Assembly (NCBI GenBank): GCA_027021615.1
Contig: JALUTY010000098.1
Location: forward strand, 1-64,000
Source: a bacterium
GTDB lineage: Bacteria; Desulfobacterota; Deferrisomatia; Deferrisomatales; Deferrisomataceae
DNA: 64,000 nt
Reading direction: 5' to 3'
Below are positions 33,861-42,355 of the stretch, piece by piece; the stretch's first letter is position 1, and each line of letters starts with the position of its first letter. The notes beneath the pieces were generated by a model, which had not been told where the DNA came from, made no database searches, and was given only the letters and a program-made list of their open reading frames with translations. Both the position numbers and the translations under genes were made by a program.

Positions 33861-35018
33861 ATGGTTTTCGAGCTCACCCCCGAACAGAAGATGGTCCAGG
33901 AGCAGGCCCGGCGGTTCGCCGAGAACGAGATCAAGCCCTACGTGGAGAAGGAGGAGGCCGAGCACGCGTTTCCCCTGGAGAGGGTGCGCAAGATGGCCGA
34001 GCTCGGTTTCTTCGGGTGCGGCATCGACGAGAAGTACGGCGGCAACGGCATGGGGCTGCTGGAGAGCGTGCTCCTGGCCGAGCAGATCGCCAAGGTCAGC
34101 CCCTCGTGGAGGCTGCCGTTCAACATGCAGAACCTGGGTCCGGCCCTGACGGTGCAGAAGTTCGGCACCGAGGAGCAGAAGGAGAAGTACATCCCCGGCT
34201 GGGTGAGCGCCGAGAAGATCGGGTTCTTCGCGATCACCGAGCCCAACAGCGGCTCGGACGTGGCCGGCATGAAGACCACGGCCGCCGACAAGGGGGACCA
34301 CTGGGAGCTCAACGGCACCAAGACTTGGATCTCCAACGCCCACGTGGGCGACGTGGGCCTGGTGTACGCCTACACCGACCGGTCCAAGAAGTACCAGGGC
34401 ATGACCTGCTTCATCGTGGACCTGAAGAACACCGAGGGCATCACCACCCGCGGCATCGAGACCAAGCTGGGCCTGCACTGCGCCCCCACGGGCGAGATCT
34501 ACTTCGACGGCGCGAAGATCCCCAAGGACTCGGTGCTGGGCCAGGTGGGCGAGGGTTTCAAGATCTGCATGTGGCAGCTCAACAACACCCGTCTGGGCTG
34601 CGCCGCCGGGGCCCTGGGCTGCGCCGGCGGGCTGCTGGACCTGGCGATCCAGTACGCCAACGAGCGCACCCAGTTCGGGAAGCCCATCGGGCAGTTCCAG
34701 ATGATCCAGGCCTCGATCGCCGAGCTGGTGGCCGAGCACCACGCGGCCCAGCTCCTGGTGTACCGGGCCGCCTACCTGAAGGACAAGGGCCTTCCCAACC
34801 AGTTCGAGACCTCAATCGCCAAGTACTACTCGGCCGAGGCCGCCGTGCACGCGGCCAACGAGGTGATGAAGATCTACGGATCCTGGGGCTACTCCACCGA
34901 GTACCCGGTGGAGCGCTACTTCCGGGACGCCAAGTCCTACCAGGTGGTGGAGGGCACCTCCAACATCCAGAAGCTCATCATCGCCGGCATCGCCCTGGGC
35001 AACGCCCCCAACCGGTGA
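33861..35018 (+). CDS. Acyl-CoA dehydrogenase, possible non-decarboxylating glutaryl-CoA dehydrogenase
   Basis: A 385-residue FAD enzyme with the full family pattern: ITEPNSGSDVAG (about 129-140), KTWISN, ERTQFGKPIGQFQ, and the catalytic glutamate in VVEGTSNIQ (about 363-371). It oxidises an acyl-CoA and passes electrons to an electron-transfer flavoprotein. A SWR segment near 92 could place an arginine for a dicarboxylic substrate. Its closeness to a biotin carrier and OadB recalls Desulfococcus, where a glutaryl-CoA dehydrogenase forms glutaconyl-CoA that a separate Na+-pumping decarboxylase uses. The substrate remains inference. RBS AAGGAGGAG. Confidence 0.85.
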   Translation: MVFELTPEQKMVQEQARRFAENEIKPYVEKEEAEHAFPLERVRKMAELGFFGCGIDEKYGGNGMGLLESVLLAEQIAKVSPSWRLPFNMQNLGPALTVQKFGTEEQKEKYIPGWVSAEKIGFFAITEPNSGSDVAGMKTTAADKGDHWELNGTKTWISNAHVGDVGLVYAYTDRSKKYQGMTCFIVDLKNTEGITTRGIETKLGLHCAPTGEIYFDGAKIPKDSVLGQVGEGFKICMWQLNNTRLGCAAGALGCAGGLLDLAIQYANERTQFGKPIGQFQMIQASIAELVAEHHAAQLLVYRAAYLKDKGLPNQFETSIAKYYSAEAAVHAANEVMKIYGSWGYSTEYPVERYFRDAKSYQVVEGTSNIQKLIIAGIALGNAPNR

Positions 35019-35040
35019 CGCCCCTCCCCCCCCCGGCACG

Positions 35041-35074
35041 AACGCCCCGGCCGCCTGCGTGGTCGGGGCGTTTT
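35041..35074 (+). terminator. Rho-independent terminator after the acyl-CoA dehydrogenase
   Basis: AACGCCCCGGCC (35041-35052) pairs with GGTCGGGGCGTT (35061-35072, one G-T pair), followed by TTTT. It separates the oad/biotin/ACAD unit from the following repeats and ligase gene. Confidence 0.85.
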
Positions 35075-35186
35075 CGTCTGGGAAGCTTCGGTGGGCCACG
35101 GGGCGGCTCTCCGGTTCTCGCCCAGCCCTCCACAGGCCCCATGCCCCCGAGTTGTGGCGCCAGCAACGTCCGGGCTGAAAGCGGAG

Positions 35187-35373
35187 GGGGCATGGGGCCC
35201 GCTTCCGGCCGCGCGCGAAGCCGGGCATGAGATTCGTCGCGCAGGCACGGGGCAGCCACGGTGGTTTCCTAACAGGTCGGCCGGAGCCGAGCGGTTTCAC
35301 GGTACAAGCGTTGAAGGCGCTGCGTGGCGAGCTAAGGGGCCGCACGCGGCTCTCCAGCAGCCCCCATGCCCCC
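35187..35373. repeat. 187-bp terminal-inverted-repeat element
   Basis: Left end GGGGCATGGGGCCCGCT, right end AGCAGCCCCCATGCCCC (15 of 17 complementary). The interior closely matches 33178-33363. A loose right end (ACAGGCCCCATGCCCCCGAG, 35131-35150) precedes it, so an older copy may have stood here before. There is no coding signal. Confidence 0.85.
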
Positions 35374-35449
35374 GAGAAGCTCTGGTGGCGGCTCGGGAGC
35401 CGCCCGCCCATCTGCCCACCGGGCCGAGGGCCCGATGTTATGGTCTTTC

Positions 35450-35526
35450 GACCGACGACCGACGACCGACGACCGACGACCGACGACCGACGACCGTAGA
35501 CCGTAGACCGTAGACCGTAGACCGTA
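35450..35526 (+). repeat. Heptamer array, 11 units
   Basis: Six GACCGAC units followed by five GACCGTA units, all perfect and without interruption. The clean block structure implies recent expansion by slippage or unequal exchange. It lies in the 758-base gap before the acyl-CoA ligase gene. The rest of that gap (35527-35776) shows only a long upstream in-frame stretch without RBS and is taken as leader. Confidence 0.92.
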
Positions 35527-35776
35527 GCCGCCCCATGTTTTGTTGCGGAAACCCGGGTCCAGGGGTTGCATACCGACCGTGCGTTTGGTAAACAGGGGGG
35601 CGTTTCGATCCCGTGTTTTCCCCGGCAGCAAGCCCCCCGTGCCGGCGAGCGGCCGAACGGGCCGCGGTGGAGAACGGTCGGGGTCGTTTGAATCTTCATC
35701 GTTTCCGTCGTACCCCGCGGGACGCGAGCCGCCCTGCCCTTACCCCCTCCAGCCTGGACGAAGGGAGCGCAAGACC

Positions 35777-37291
35777 ATGAACATCGCCGACACCCTGGAC
35801 CGGAACAACACTTTCTTTCCGGAACGCGAAGCCATCGTCTACGGTGACCAGACCTGGACCTACGGCCGGTTTTGGACCGACGCGAACCGCCTGGCCAACG
35901 CGCTCACCGCGCTCGGGGTGAAGCAGGGGGACAAGGTCTGCCTGTTCCTCACCAACTGCCCCGAGTTCATCATCGCCTACTACGCCTGCCAGAAGGTGGG
36001 GGCTGTGGCGGTCTCGATCTCGAGCATGTGCAAGGCGGACGAGGTGGAGTACATGGTGAACGACTCCGAGGGCGTCGTCCTGATCACCGAGGAGGGCCTG
36101 ATGGAGAACGTGCCGGCCCGAGACAGGATGCCGGGGCTGCGCACCGTGGTCTCCATCGACGGCGGCTCGGGGGACCGGGCCTGGGACGAGCTGCTCGAAG
36201 GCGGCTCGTCGGAGTTCCGCACGGTGTACACCGACCGCCACGACGGCGCGGCCATCATCTACACCTCGGGCACCACCGGGAAGCCCAAGGGCGTGGTGCT
36301 CACCCACGGCAACGTGGTCTCGAACACCAACGCGGCCAAGTACATGTGCCAGATGCGGCCCGACGACCGTGCCATCTGCTTCCTGCCCATCTACCACTCG
36401 TTCGCCCAGAACTTCATCTTCAACTCGGTGGTCCAGTCCGGGGGCACCCTGGTGCTCCACAAGAAGTTCGACCTGGACCGGGTGCTGGAGAGCCTCAAGA
36501 GCGATCGGATCACCCGGTGGTACGCCGTTCCGGCCATCTACATCATGGTGCTGAACGATCCCCGCTCCGCCGAGGCCATGAAGACGGTGCGGTACTGCTT
36601 CTCGGCGGCCTCGGCCATGCCGGGCGAGGTGGCCCGCCAGTGGAAGGAGAAGTTCGGCCTGGTGATCAACGAGGGCTACGGCCTGACCGAGACCACCCCG
36701 TTCACCACCTACAACCACGAGTTCCGGCACAAGGAGGGCTCGGTGGGCACGGCCATCATGGACGTGGAGGTGCGCATCGCCGACGCCGACGGCAACGAGA
36801 TGCCCCGCGGGGACCTGGGCGAGATCTGGATCAAGGGCCCCAACGTCATGAAGGAGTACTACCGCAAGCCCGAGGCCACGGCCGAGACCATCGTGAACGG
36901 GTGGCTGCGCTCGGGCGACATCGGGTACATGGACGACGAGGGGTACGTGTTCATCGTGGACCGGCTGAAGGACATGATCAACTCGGCCGGGCTCAAGATC
37001 TGGCCCCGGGAGGTGGAGGAGGTGATCTACACCCACCCCAACGTGCGCGAGTGCGCGGTGATCGGGGTGCCCCACGAGGTGTTCGGCGAGACCGTGAAGG
37101 CCGTGATCGCCCTGAAGGAGCCGGGCAAGACCACGGCCGAGGAGATCACCGACCTGGTGAAGCAGCACCTGGCCGACTACAAGGCCCCGCGGATCGTGGA
37201 GTTCCTGGACGAGCTGCCCAAGAACCCCACCGGAAAGATCTTGAAGCGGGAGCTCAAGGAGCGGGAGAAGAAGCTCCGGGGTGGCGCATAG
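35777..37291 (+). CDS. AMP-forming acyl-CoA synthetase
   Basis: A 504-residue ANL-family ligase activating a carboxylic acid to its CoA thioester through an acyl-adenylate. YTSGTTGKPKG (about 161-171), GYGLTETTPF, the RSGDIGYMDDEGYVFIVDRLKD hinge region and the catalytic lysine in NPTGKILKREL are intact. Similar proteins act on medium-chain, long-chain or aromatic acids. It is followed closely by a thiolase and iorAB, suggesting joint use in oxidation of organic acids. Start ATG 35777 with AAGGGAG; the in-frame extension to 35540 contains only repeat-derived sequence. Confidence 0.9.
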   Translation: MNIADTLDRNNTFFPEREAIVYGDQTWTYGRFWTDANRLANALTALGVKQGDKVCLFLTNCPEFIIAYYACQKVGAVAVSISSMCKADEVEYMVNDSEGVVLITEEGLMENVPARDRMPGLRTVVSIDGGSGDRAWDELLEGGSSEFRTVYTDRHDGAAIIYTSGTTGKPKGVVLTHGNVVSNTNAAKYMCQMRPDDRAICFLPIYHSFAQNFIFNSVVQSGGTLVLHKKFDLDRVLESLKSDRITRWYAVPAIYIMVLNDPRSAEAMKTVRYCFSAASAMPGEVARQWKEKFGLVINEGYGLTETTPFTTYNHEFRHKEGSVGTAIMDVEVRIADADGNEMPRGDLGEIWIKGPNVMKEYYRKPEATAETIVNGWLRSGDIGYMDDEGYVFIVDRLKDMINSAGLKIWPREVEEVIYTHPNVRECAVIGVPHEVFGETVKAVIALKEPGKTTAEEITDLVKQHLADYKAPRIVEFLDELPKNPTGKILKRELKEREKKLRGGA

Positions 37292-37309
37292 GGAGTGATC
37301 GAAACTTCC

Positions 37310-37337
37310 GACCGGAGACCGTCGACCGTTGACCGAA
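37310..37337 (+). repeat. Heptamer array, 4 units
   Basis: GACCGGA, GACCGTC, GACCGTT, GACCGAA directly between the ligase stop and the thiolase RBS, inside a probable operon. Confidence 0.8.
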
Positions 37338-37358
37338 GTTCAGAAGGGAGGAGGAACC

Positions 37359-38558
37359 ATGTTCACGAAGGCGTACATCCCGTTCCGAGGCTACTACTCG
37401 AGCCCGTTCGCCAAGTGGCAGGGCACCCTGTCCACCGAGCACTCCCTGAAGCTGGGGGCCCAGACCGCGGCCCGGTGGTTCGCCGACAAGGGCTGGGACC
37501 CCAAGCAGTTCGACTACCTGTACCTCGGGTACACCATCCACCAGAAGCAGGCGTTCTACGGCGCCCCTTGGGTGGCCGGCATGATCGGCGCCGAGGAGGT
37601 GCCGGGGTGCAACGTGAGCCAGGCGTGCTCCACCTCGACCACCTGCCTGTACTACGCGGCCGCAGGGCTGGAGTCCGGGGCCATGGGTCACGTGCTCACC
37701 CTGATGACCGACCGGTGCTCCAACGGTCCCCACGTCCTGTGGCCGAACCCCCTGGGCCCGGGCGGGCAGATGGTCGCGGAAGACTGGGTCATGGAGAACT
37801 TCAGCCGGGACCCGTTCGCCAAGAACGCCATGATCCAGACCGCGGAGAACGTGGCCAAGGAGATCGGGGTCACCAAGGAGGAGTGCGACGAGCTCACCGC
37901 GATCCGGTACGAGCAGTACACCAAGGCCCTGGAGAACGACCGGGCGTTCCAGCGACGGTACATGTTCCCGGTGGAGGTGCGGGTGAGCAAGAAGAAGACC
38001 CTCACCCTGGAGGCGGACGAGGGCATCATCCCCACCGACCGGGAGGCCCTGGCCAAGCTGCCCCCGGTGCTCCAGGGCGGGGTGCACTCGTTCGGGGCTC
38101 AGACCCACCCGGCCGACGGCAACTGCGCCGTGGTGGTGACCTCCCGGGACCGGGCCCGGGAGCTGTCGGCCGATCCCGGCGTGGAGATCCAGATCGTGTC
38201 CTACGGGTTCGCCCGGGTGCGCAGGGGGTTCATGCCCATGGCGCCGGTGCCGGCGGCCCGGATGGCCTTGGAGCGGGCGGGCATCACCATCGACCAGGTG
38301 GCGGCGCTCAAGACCCACAACCCGTTCGTGGTGAACGACATCTACTTCGCCCGGGAGTTCGGTATCGACCCGGCCCGGGCCAACAACTACGGAAGCCCCC
38401 TCATCTTCGGCCATCCCCAGGGCCCCACCGCCGGCCGGTGCGTCATCGAGATGATCGAGGAGCTGGTGGAGAAGGGCGGCGGGTACGGGCTGTTCACCGG
38501 CTGCGCGGCCGGCGACACCGGCGCCGCCCTGGTGGTCAAGGTGGACTCCAAAGGTTAG
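37359..38558 (+). CDS. Thiolase-family acetyl-CoA acyltransferase
   Basis: A 399-residue thiolase-fold enzyme. The nucleophilic cysteine is in NVSQACSTSTT (about 90), the histidine in KTHNPF (about 320) and the second cysteine in GCAAGDTGAA (about 381), where standard thiolases have CGGGG. That loop difference and the long insert around 120-160 set it apart from FadA/AtoB, and it may prefer an unusual acyl-CoA. It would cleave a 3-ketoacyl-CoA or run the reverse condensation. RBS GGGAGGAGG. Forms a unit with the ligase and iorAB. Confidence 0.82.
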   Translation: MFTKAYIPFRGYYSSPFAKWQGTLSTEHSLKLGAQTAARWFADKGWDPKQFDYLYLGYTIHQKQAFYGAPWVAGMIGAEEVPGCNVSQACSTSTTCLYYAAAGLESGAMGHVLTLMTDRCSNGPHVLWPNPLGPGGQMVAEDWVMENFSRDPFAKNAMIQTAENVAKEIGVTKEECDELTAIRYEQYTKALENDRAFQRRYMFPVEVRVSKKKTLTLEADEGIIPTDREALAKLPPVLQGGVHSFGAQTHPADGNCAVVVTSRDRARELSADPGVEIQIVSYGFARVRRGFMPMAPVPAARMALERAGITIDQVAALKTHNPFVVNDIYFAREFGIDPARANNYGSPLIFGHPQGPTAGRCVIEMIEELVEKGGGYGLFTGCAAGDTGAALVVKVDSKG

Positions 38559-38604
38559 CGACCTCCGGTTCCTGCGGGACCGGCCCCACGACGAAGGAGA
38601 AGCC

Positions 38605-40368
38605 ATGAAAGAAGTGCTGTCCGGAAACGAGGCCATCGCCAGGGGGGCGTGGGAGGCCGGGGTGCGCTACGCCGCGGCCTACCCCGGGACCCCCTCCACC
38701 GAGATCCTGGAGAACATCGGCACCCGATATAGGGACGACATCTACAGCCAGTGGTCGCCCAACGAGAAGGTGGCCCTGGAGACCGTGGTGGGGGCGTCGA
38801 TCGCCGGGGTGCGGGCCCTGGCCGCCATGAAGCACGTGGGCGTGAACGTGGCCGCCGACCCCCTGTTCACGGCCTCGTACACCGGGGTGCGGGGCGGGCT
38901 GGTGCTGGTGTGCGCCGACGACCCGAACCTCCACTCCAGCCAGAACGAGCAGGACAACCGCAACTACGCCAAGTTTGCCAAGATCCCCCTCGTGGAGCCC
39001 TCGGACTCCCAGGAGGCCAAGGAGTTCCTGAAGATCGCCTTCGAGATCTCGGAGCAGTTCGACACGCCGGTGTTGTTTCGCACCACAACCCGCATCTCTC
39101 ACTCCAAGTCCATCGTGGATCTGGGGGACCGGGCCGAGCTGCCCCGGCCCGACCACATGGAGCGGGACGTCAAGAAGTACACGATGCTGCCGGCCTACGC
39201 CCGGCCCAAGCACCCCAAGATCGAGGAGCGGCTCAGGAACCTGCGGGCCTACGGCGCCACGAGCCCCCTGAACCGGGTGGAGATGGGGGACCGGTCCGTG
39301 GGGATCGTGGCCTCGGGCATCGCGTACCAGTACGCCAAGGAGGCCCTGCCCAACGCGAGCTTCCTGAAGCTCGGGCTGACCTACCCCATCCCTGACGACC
39401 TGGTGCGTGAGTTCGCCTCAAAGGTGGACCAGCTGATCGTGGTGGAGGAGCTCGACCCGTTCCTGGAGGAGCAGATCCGGCTCCTGGGCATCGAGGTGGC
39501 CCACGGCAAGGACTGGTTCCCGATCACGGGGGAGCTCACGCCGGAGGCGGTGGCCGAGCGGCTCACGGGCCGGGTCGGGCAACGCCAGCCCGCGGCCGAG
39601 GGGCTGCCCGTGCGACCGCCCGTGCTGTGCCCGGGGTGCTCCCACCGGGGCGTGTTCACGGTGCTCCGCAAGCTCAAGGTGTACGTGTCGGGTGACATCG
39701 GCTGCTACACCCTCGGGGCCCTGCCCCCGTTCGAGGCGCTCCACGCCTGCCTGTGCATGGGCGGGTCGATCACCATGGCCCACGGCATCTCCAAGGCCAT
39801 GGGCGAGGTGACCGACCGCAAGGACAGGACCGTGGCCGTGATCGGGGACTCCACCTTCTTCCACTCGGGCGTGACCGGGCTCATGGACATGATCTGGAAC
39901 GGCGGCCACTCCGTGGTGATGATCCAGGACAACCGCATCACGGCCATGACCGGCGGCCAGGTGACCCCGGGGATCGGCAAGACCCTGATGGGCGCGGACT
40001 CCCCGGCCATCGACATCGAGAAGCTGGTGGTCACCCTGGGCGTGAAGCCCGAGAACGTGCGGGTGGTGAGCGCCTACGACCTCAAGGAGATCGAGACGGT
40101 CCTCAAAGAGGAGCTCGACAAACCCGAGCCCTCGGTGGTGATCACCAAGGATCCCTGCGTGCTCCAGTACCGGGTGAAGAACACCCCCATGCGGGTGGAT
40201 CCCGAGGCGTGCACCGCCTGCGGGGTGTGCCTCCGGACCAGCTGCATCGCCCTGGGCATGACCGGCGAGGGGGACGAGAAGCACGCCGAGATCGATCCCA
40301 ACTTCTGTACCGGCTGCACCGTGTGCGCCCAGGTCTGCAAGTTCGACGCCATCCGGCCCCAGGAGTAG
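38605..40368 (+). CDS. iorA: Indolepyruvate:ferredoxin oxidoreductase alpha subunit
   Basis: A 587-residue thiamine-diphosphate enzyme subunit. AAYPGTPSTEILE at the N-terminus, CPGCSHRG in mid-protein, the TPP motif GDSTFFHSG with N near 413-440, and a C-terminal two-[4Fe-4S] ferredoxin domain (CTACGVCLRTSC with a CxxC near 570, CTGCTVCAQVC). It oxidatively decarboxylates aryl-pyruvates from aromatic amino acids (or runs in reverse), giving aryl-acetyl-CoA and reduced ferredoxin. It pairs with iorB 27 bases downstream. RBS AAGGAGAAGCC. Confidence 0.95.
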   Translation: MKEVLSGNEAIARGAWEAGVRYAAAYPGTPSTEILENIGTRYRDDIYSQWSPNEKVALETVVGASIAGVRALAAMKHVGVNVAADPLFTASYTGVRGGLVLVCADDPNLHSSQNEQDNRNYAKFAKIPLVEPSDSQEAKEFLKIAFEISEQFDTPVLFRTTTRISHSKSIVDLGDRAELPRPDHMERDVKKYTMLPAYARPKHPKIEERLRNLRAYGATSPLNRVEMGDRSVGIVASGIAYQYAKEALPNASFLKLGLTYPIPDDLVREFASKVDQLIVVEELDPFLEEQIRLLGIEVAHGKDWFPITGELTPEAVAERLTGRVGQRQPAAEGLPVRPPVLCPGCSHRGVFTVLRKLKVYVSGDIGCYTLGALPPFEALHACLCMGGSITMAHGISKAMGEVTDRKDRTVAVIGDSTFFHSGVTGLMDMIWNGGHSVVMIQDNRITAMTGGQVTPGIGKTLMGADSPAIDIEKLVVTLGVKPENVRVVSAYDLKEIETVLKEELDKPEPSVVITKDPCVLQYRVKNTPMRVDPEACTACGVCLRTSCIALGMTGEGDEKHAEIDPNFCTGCTVCAQVCKFDAIRPQE

Positions 40369-40395
40369 GGCCGCACTGCCTTGACGGAGGGTTCC

Positions 40396-40968
40396 ATGAA
40401 AACCGTGAATCTGTTGCTGAGCGGGGTCGGGGGTCAGGGCGTCATCCTGGCGAGCGCGATCCTGTCCCGGGCGGCCCTTCTCCAGGGCCTCGACATCAAG
40501 CAGAGCGAGGTCCACGGCATGAGCCAACGGGGCGGCAGCGTGGTGAGCCACGTGCGCGTGGGCGAGAAGGTGCACTCCCCCTTGGTGGCCGAGGGCGGGT
40601 GCGACATCCTCCTGGGGTTCGAGCCGCTCGAGGCCCTTCGGTTCGCCCACTGGGTGCGCAAGGGCGGCACCATTGTGTACACCCCGGACCGGGTGAACCC
40701 GTCCACCGTGTCGGCCGGTCTGGCCGAGTACCCGGACGACGTGGAGGAGCGGCTCCGGACCTACCCGGTGAACCTGGTGCGGGTGGAGGCGGCGGCGCTG
40801 GCCGAGCGGGCGGGCAACCGCCGGGCCGCCAACGTGGTGCTGGTGGGCGCGGCCTCCCGTTACCTGGACTTCCCCCTGGAGGTCTGGGAGAAGGCCGTGG
40901 AGGGGAGTGTGCCGCCCAAGGTGCGCGACGTGAACCGAGAGGCGTTCCGGCTCGGCCGGGAGGCCTGA
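40396..40968 (+). CDS. iorB: Indolepyruvate:ferredoxin oxidoreductase beta subunit
   Basis: A 190-residue pyruvate:ferredoxin oxidoreductase gamma-type domain with GVGGQGVILAS near the N-terminus and SEVHGMSQRGGSVVSHVR, both family hallmarks. It completes the IorAB complex. Start ATG 40396; the codon at 40381 lies over the ribosome-binding site GACGGAGG and is not used. A perfect terminator follows at 40999. Confidence 0.95.
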   Translation: MKTVNLLLSGVGGQGVILASAILSRAALLQGLDIKQSEVHGMSQRGGSVVSHVRVGEKVHSPLVAEGGCDILLGFEPLEALRFAHWVRKGGTIVYTPDRVNPSTVSAGLAEYPDDVEERLRTYPVNLVRVEAAALAERAGNRRAANVVLVGAASRYLDFPLEVWEKAVEGSVPPKVRDVNREAFRLGREA

Positions 40969-40998
40969 TTCGGGCTGGGTTCGCAGACGTGGAAAGAA

Positions 40999-41028
40999 GG
41001 GGCACGGTCGTCCGTGCCCCCTCTTTTT
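40999..41028 (+). terminator. Rho-independent terminator after iorB
   Basis: GGGGCACGG (40999-41007) pairs perfectly with CCGTGCCCC (41012-41020), followed by CTCTTTTT. Confidence 0.9.
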
Positions 41029-41081
41029 GGGCCCGGGGATCGGGTAGACCGTTGTTTGGTTGTGATGGGGATGAACCGTGT

Positions 41082-41091
41082 TTTGATCAAA
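41082..41091 (+). promoter_or_regulatory. Possible operator in the dctP leader
   Basis: TTTGATCAAA is a 10-base palindrome inside an AT-rich stretch with further TTGAT/ATCAA halves (about 41050-41155) ahead of the TRAP operon. No promoter consensus is clear. Confidence 0.3.
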
Positions 41092-41220
41092 CGAACAGCA
41101 TTTTCACGCTTGATCCGCAACCGAACGAATGGTAGGTTATCAACCGCGTTTGATTGGCGCTCCCCGACAGGGGCGGGGAAAGCGGCGGTTCATCCACCCC
41201 CTCACGAAAGGAGAGGAAGC

Positions 41221-42276
41221 ATGCGACACTGGAAGCACTTGACAGCCCTGGTCGTTGCAGTGGGCGTGGCCCTGAGCCTCGGGGTCGGCATGGCGGCGAA
41301 GAAAAAGAACCCGCTCGAGGCGTGGAAGCCCAAGTTCGACCCCTCGGGGGCCAAGTACGTGATGAAGGTGTCGAACATCTCCCATCCGGTGATCGAGGGG
41401 ATCGCGGTGGGGTACCGCATCCGGGACGAGCTGTGGAAGCGCACCAACGGCCAGATCTACTTCGACTACTACCCCCTGGCCCAGCTCGGCGGCGAGGTGG
41501 AGGTGCTGAACCAGCTCGTGATGGGCGCCGTGCAAGGCATGCTGTGCTCCTCGGTGGCGGTGACCAACATCGCGCCCCGCATGGGCCTGGTGAACCTGCC
41601 GTTCCTCATCAACTCCTTTGACAAGCTCGACAAGTTCATCGCCAACAAGGAGCTGTTCAACGAGTTTCTGGCCGGAGCCGAGGACAAGGGCATCATGGGC
41701 GTGGACATCACGGGCTACGGCAACTACGGGTGGGCCACCACCAAGCCGGTACGTACCTATCAGGACGCCAAGCCCCTGAAGTTCCGGATCGCCGAGGCCG
41801 CGGTGAACCAGAGCCTGTACAAGGCCTGGGGGCTCAACGCGGTGGTGATGCCGTGGCCTGACGTGCACATCGCCTTGAAGCAGGGTGTGATCGACGCCCT
41901 GGACCACACCCCGATGGTGTGCAACATCACCAAGAAGTTCGAGGTGGCCAAGTACTTCACCCAGATCAACTACGCCCAGGGCCTGTTCATCCACCTGATC
42001 AACAAGGCCTGGTTCCAGAGCTTGCCCAAGGACCTCCAGAAGACCCTGCTCGACGTGATCCACGAGGAGAGCGCCAAGACCCGCGTGCTCACCCGCCAGC
42101 AGGAGGAGAGGGAGATCGAGAAGGCCAAGGCCAGCGGCGTGCAGTTCTTCACCCTGCCCGAAGAGGACATGAAGCTGCTTCGCCAGAAGGGTGACGTGGT
42201 CCACAAGGAGTGGGCCGACAAGATCGGTCCGGAGTACCTGAAGAAGGTGCAGGACTTCATGGGCTACAAGCTCTAA
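41221..42276 (+). CDS. dctP: TRAP transporter substrate-binding protein, DctP family
   Basis: A 351-residue exported protein with signal peptide (1-26, ending GMAA) and the DctP fold: GGEVEVLNQLVMGAVQ, KPLKFRI near 182, and the arginine expected to bind a carboxylate. It captures an organic acid in the periplasm and passes it to the DctQM carrier. The KFRIAEAAVNQS region (in place of the more usual KIRV) and MPWPDVHIALKQGVID are standard. The substrate is unknown; neighbouring acyl-CoA synthetase and IorAB genes suggest an aromatic or branched acid. RBS AAAGGAGAGG. Confidence 0.9.
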   Translation: MRHWKHLTALVVAVGVALSLGVGMAAKKKNPLEAWKPKFDPSGAKYVMKVSNISHPVIEGIAVGYRIRDELWKRTNGQIYFDYYPLAQLGGEVEVLNQLVMGAVQGMLCSSVAVTNIAPRMGLVNLPFLINSFDKLDKFIANKELFNEFLAGAEDKGIMGVDITGYGNYGWATTKPVRTYQDAKPLKFRIAEAAVNQSLYKAWGLNAVVMPWPDVHIALKQGVIDALDHTPMVCNITKKFEVAKYFTQINYAQGLFIHLINKAWFQSLPKDLQKTLLDVIHEESAKTRVLTRQQEEREIEKAKASGVQFFTLPEEDMKLLRQKGDVVHKEWADKIGPEYLKKVQDFMGYKL

Positions 42277-42287
42277 ACGGGCACCCC

Positions 42288-42328
42288 GGGCCGGGGGCGT
42301 CGCCGACTCGCGTCGGGGCCCCCGGCCC
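42288..42328 (+). other. Strong intercistronic stem-loop
   Basis: GGGCCGGGGGC (42288-42298) pairs with GCCCCCGGCCC (42318-42328), with a further CGAC/GTCG pair inside. It lies between dctP and dctQ and has no T-run, so partial termination or mRNA stabilisation could raise dctP over dctQM. Confidence 0.65.
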
Positions 42329-42355
42329 GTTCTGTTCCCACGGGAGGAGACCCCC

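Noticed and set aside
35450-35526. CRISPR array
   Set aside because: Units are 7 bases with no spacers and no cas genes nearby; it is a simple tandem array.
35540-35776. N-terminal extension of the acyl-CoA ligase
   Set aside because: No family similarity before MNIADTLD; ATG 35777 has AAGGGAG upstream.
41140-41180. Sigma-54 promoter before dctP
   Set aside because: TTGGCGC is present but the -12 GC element does not follow at the right spacing.
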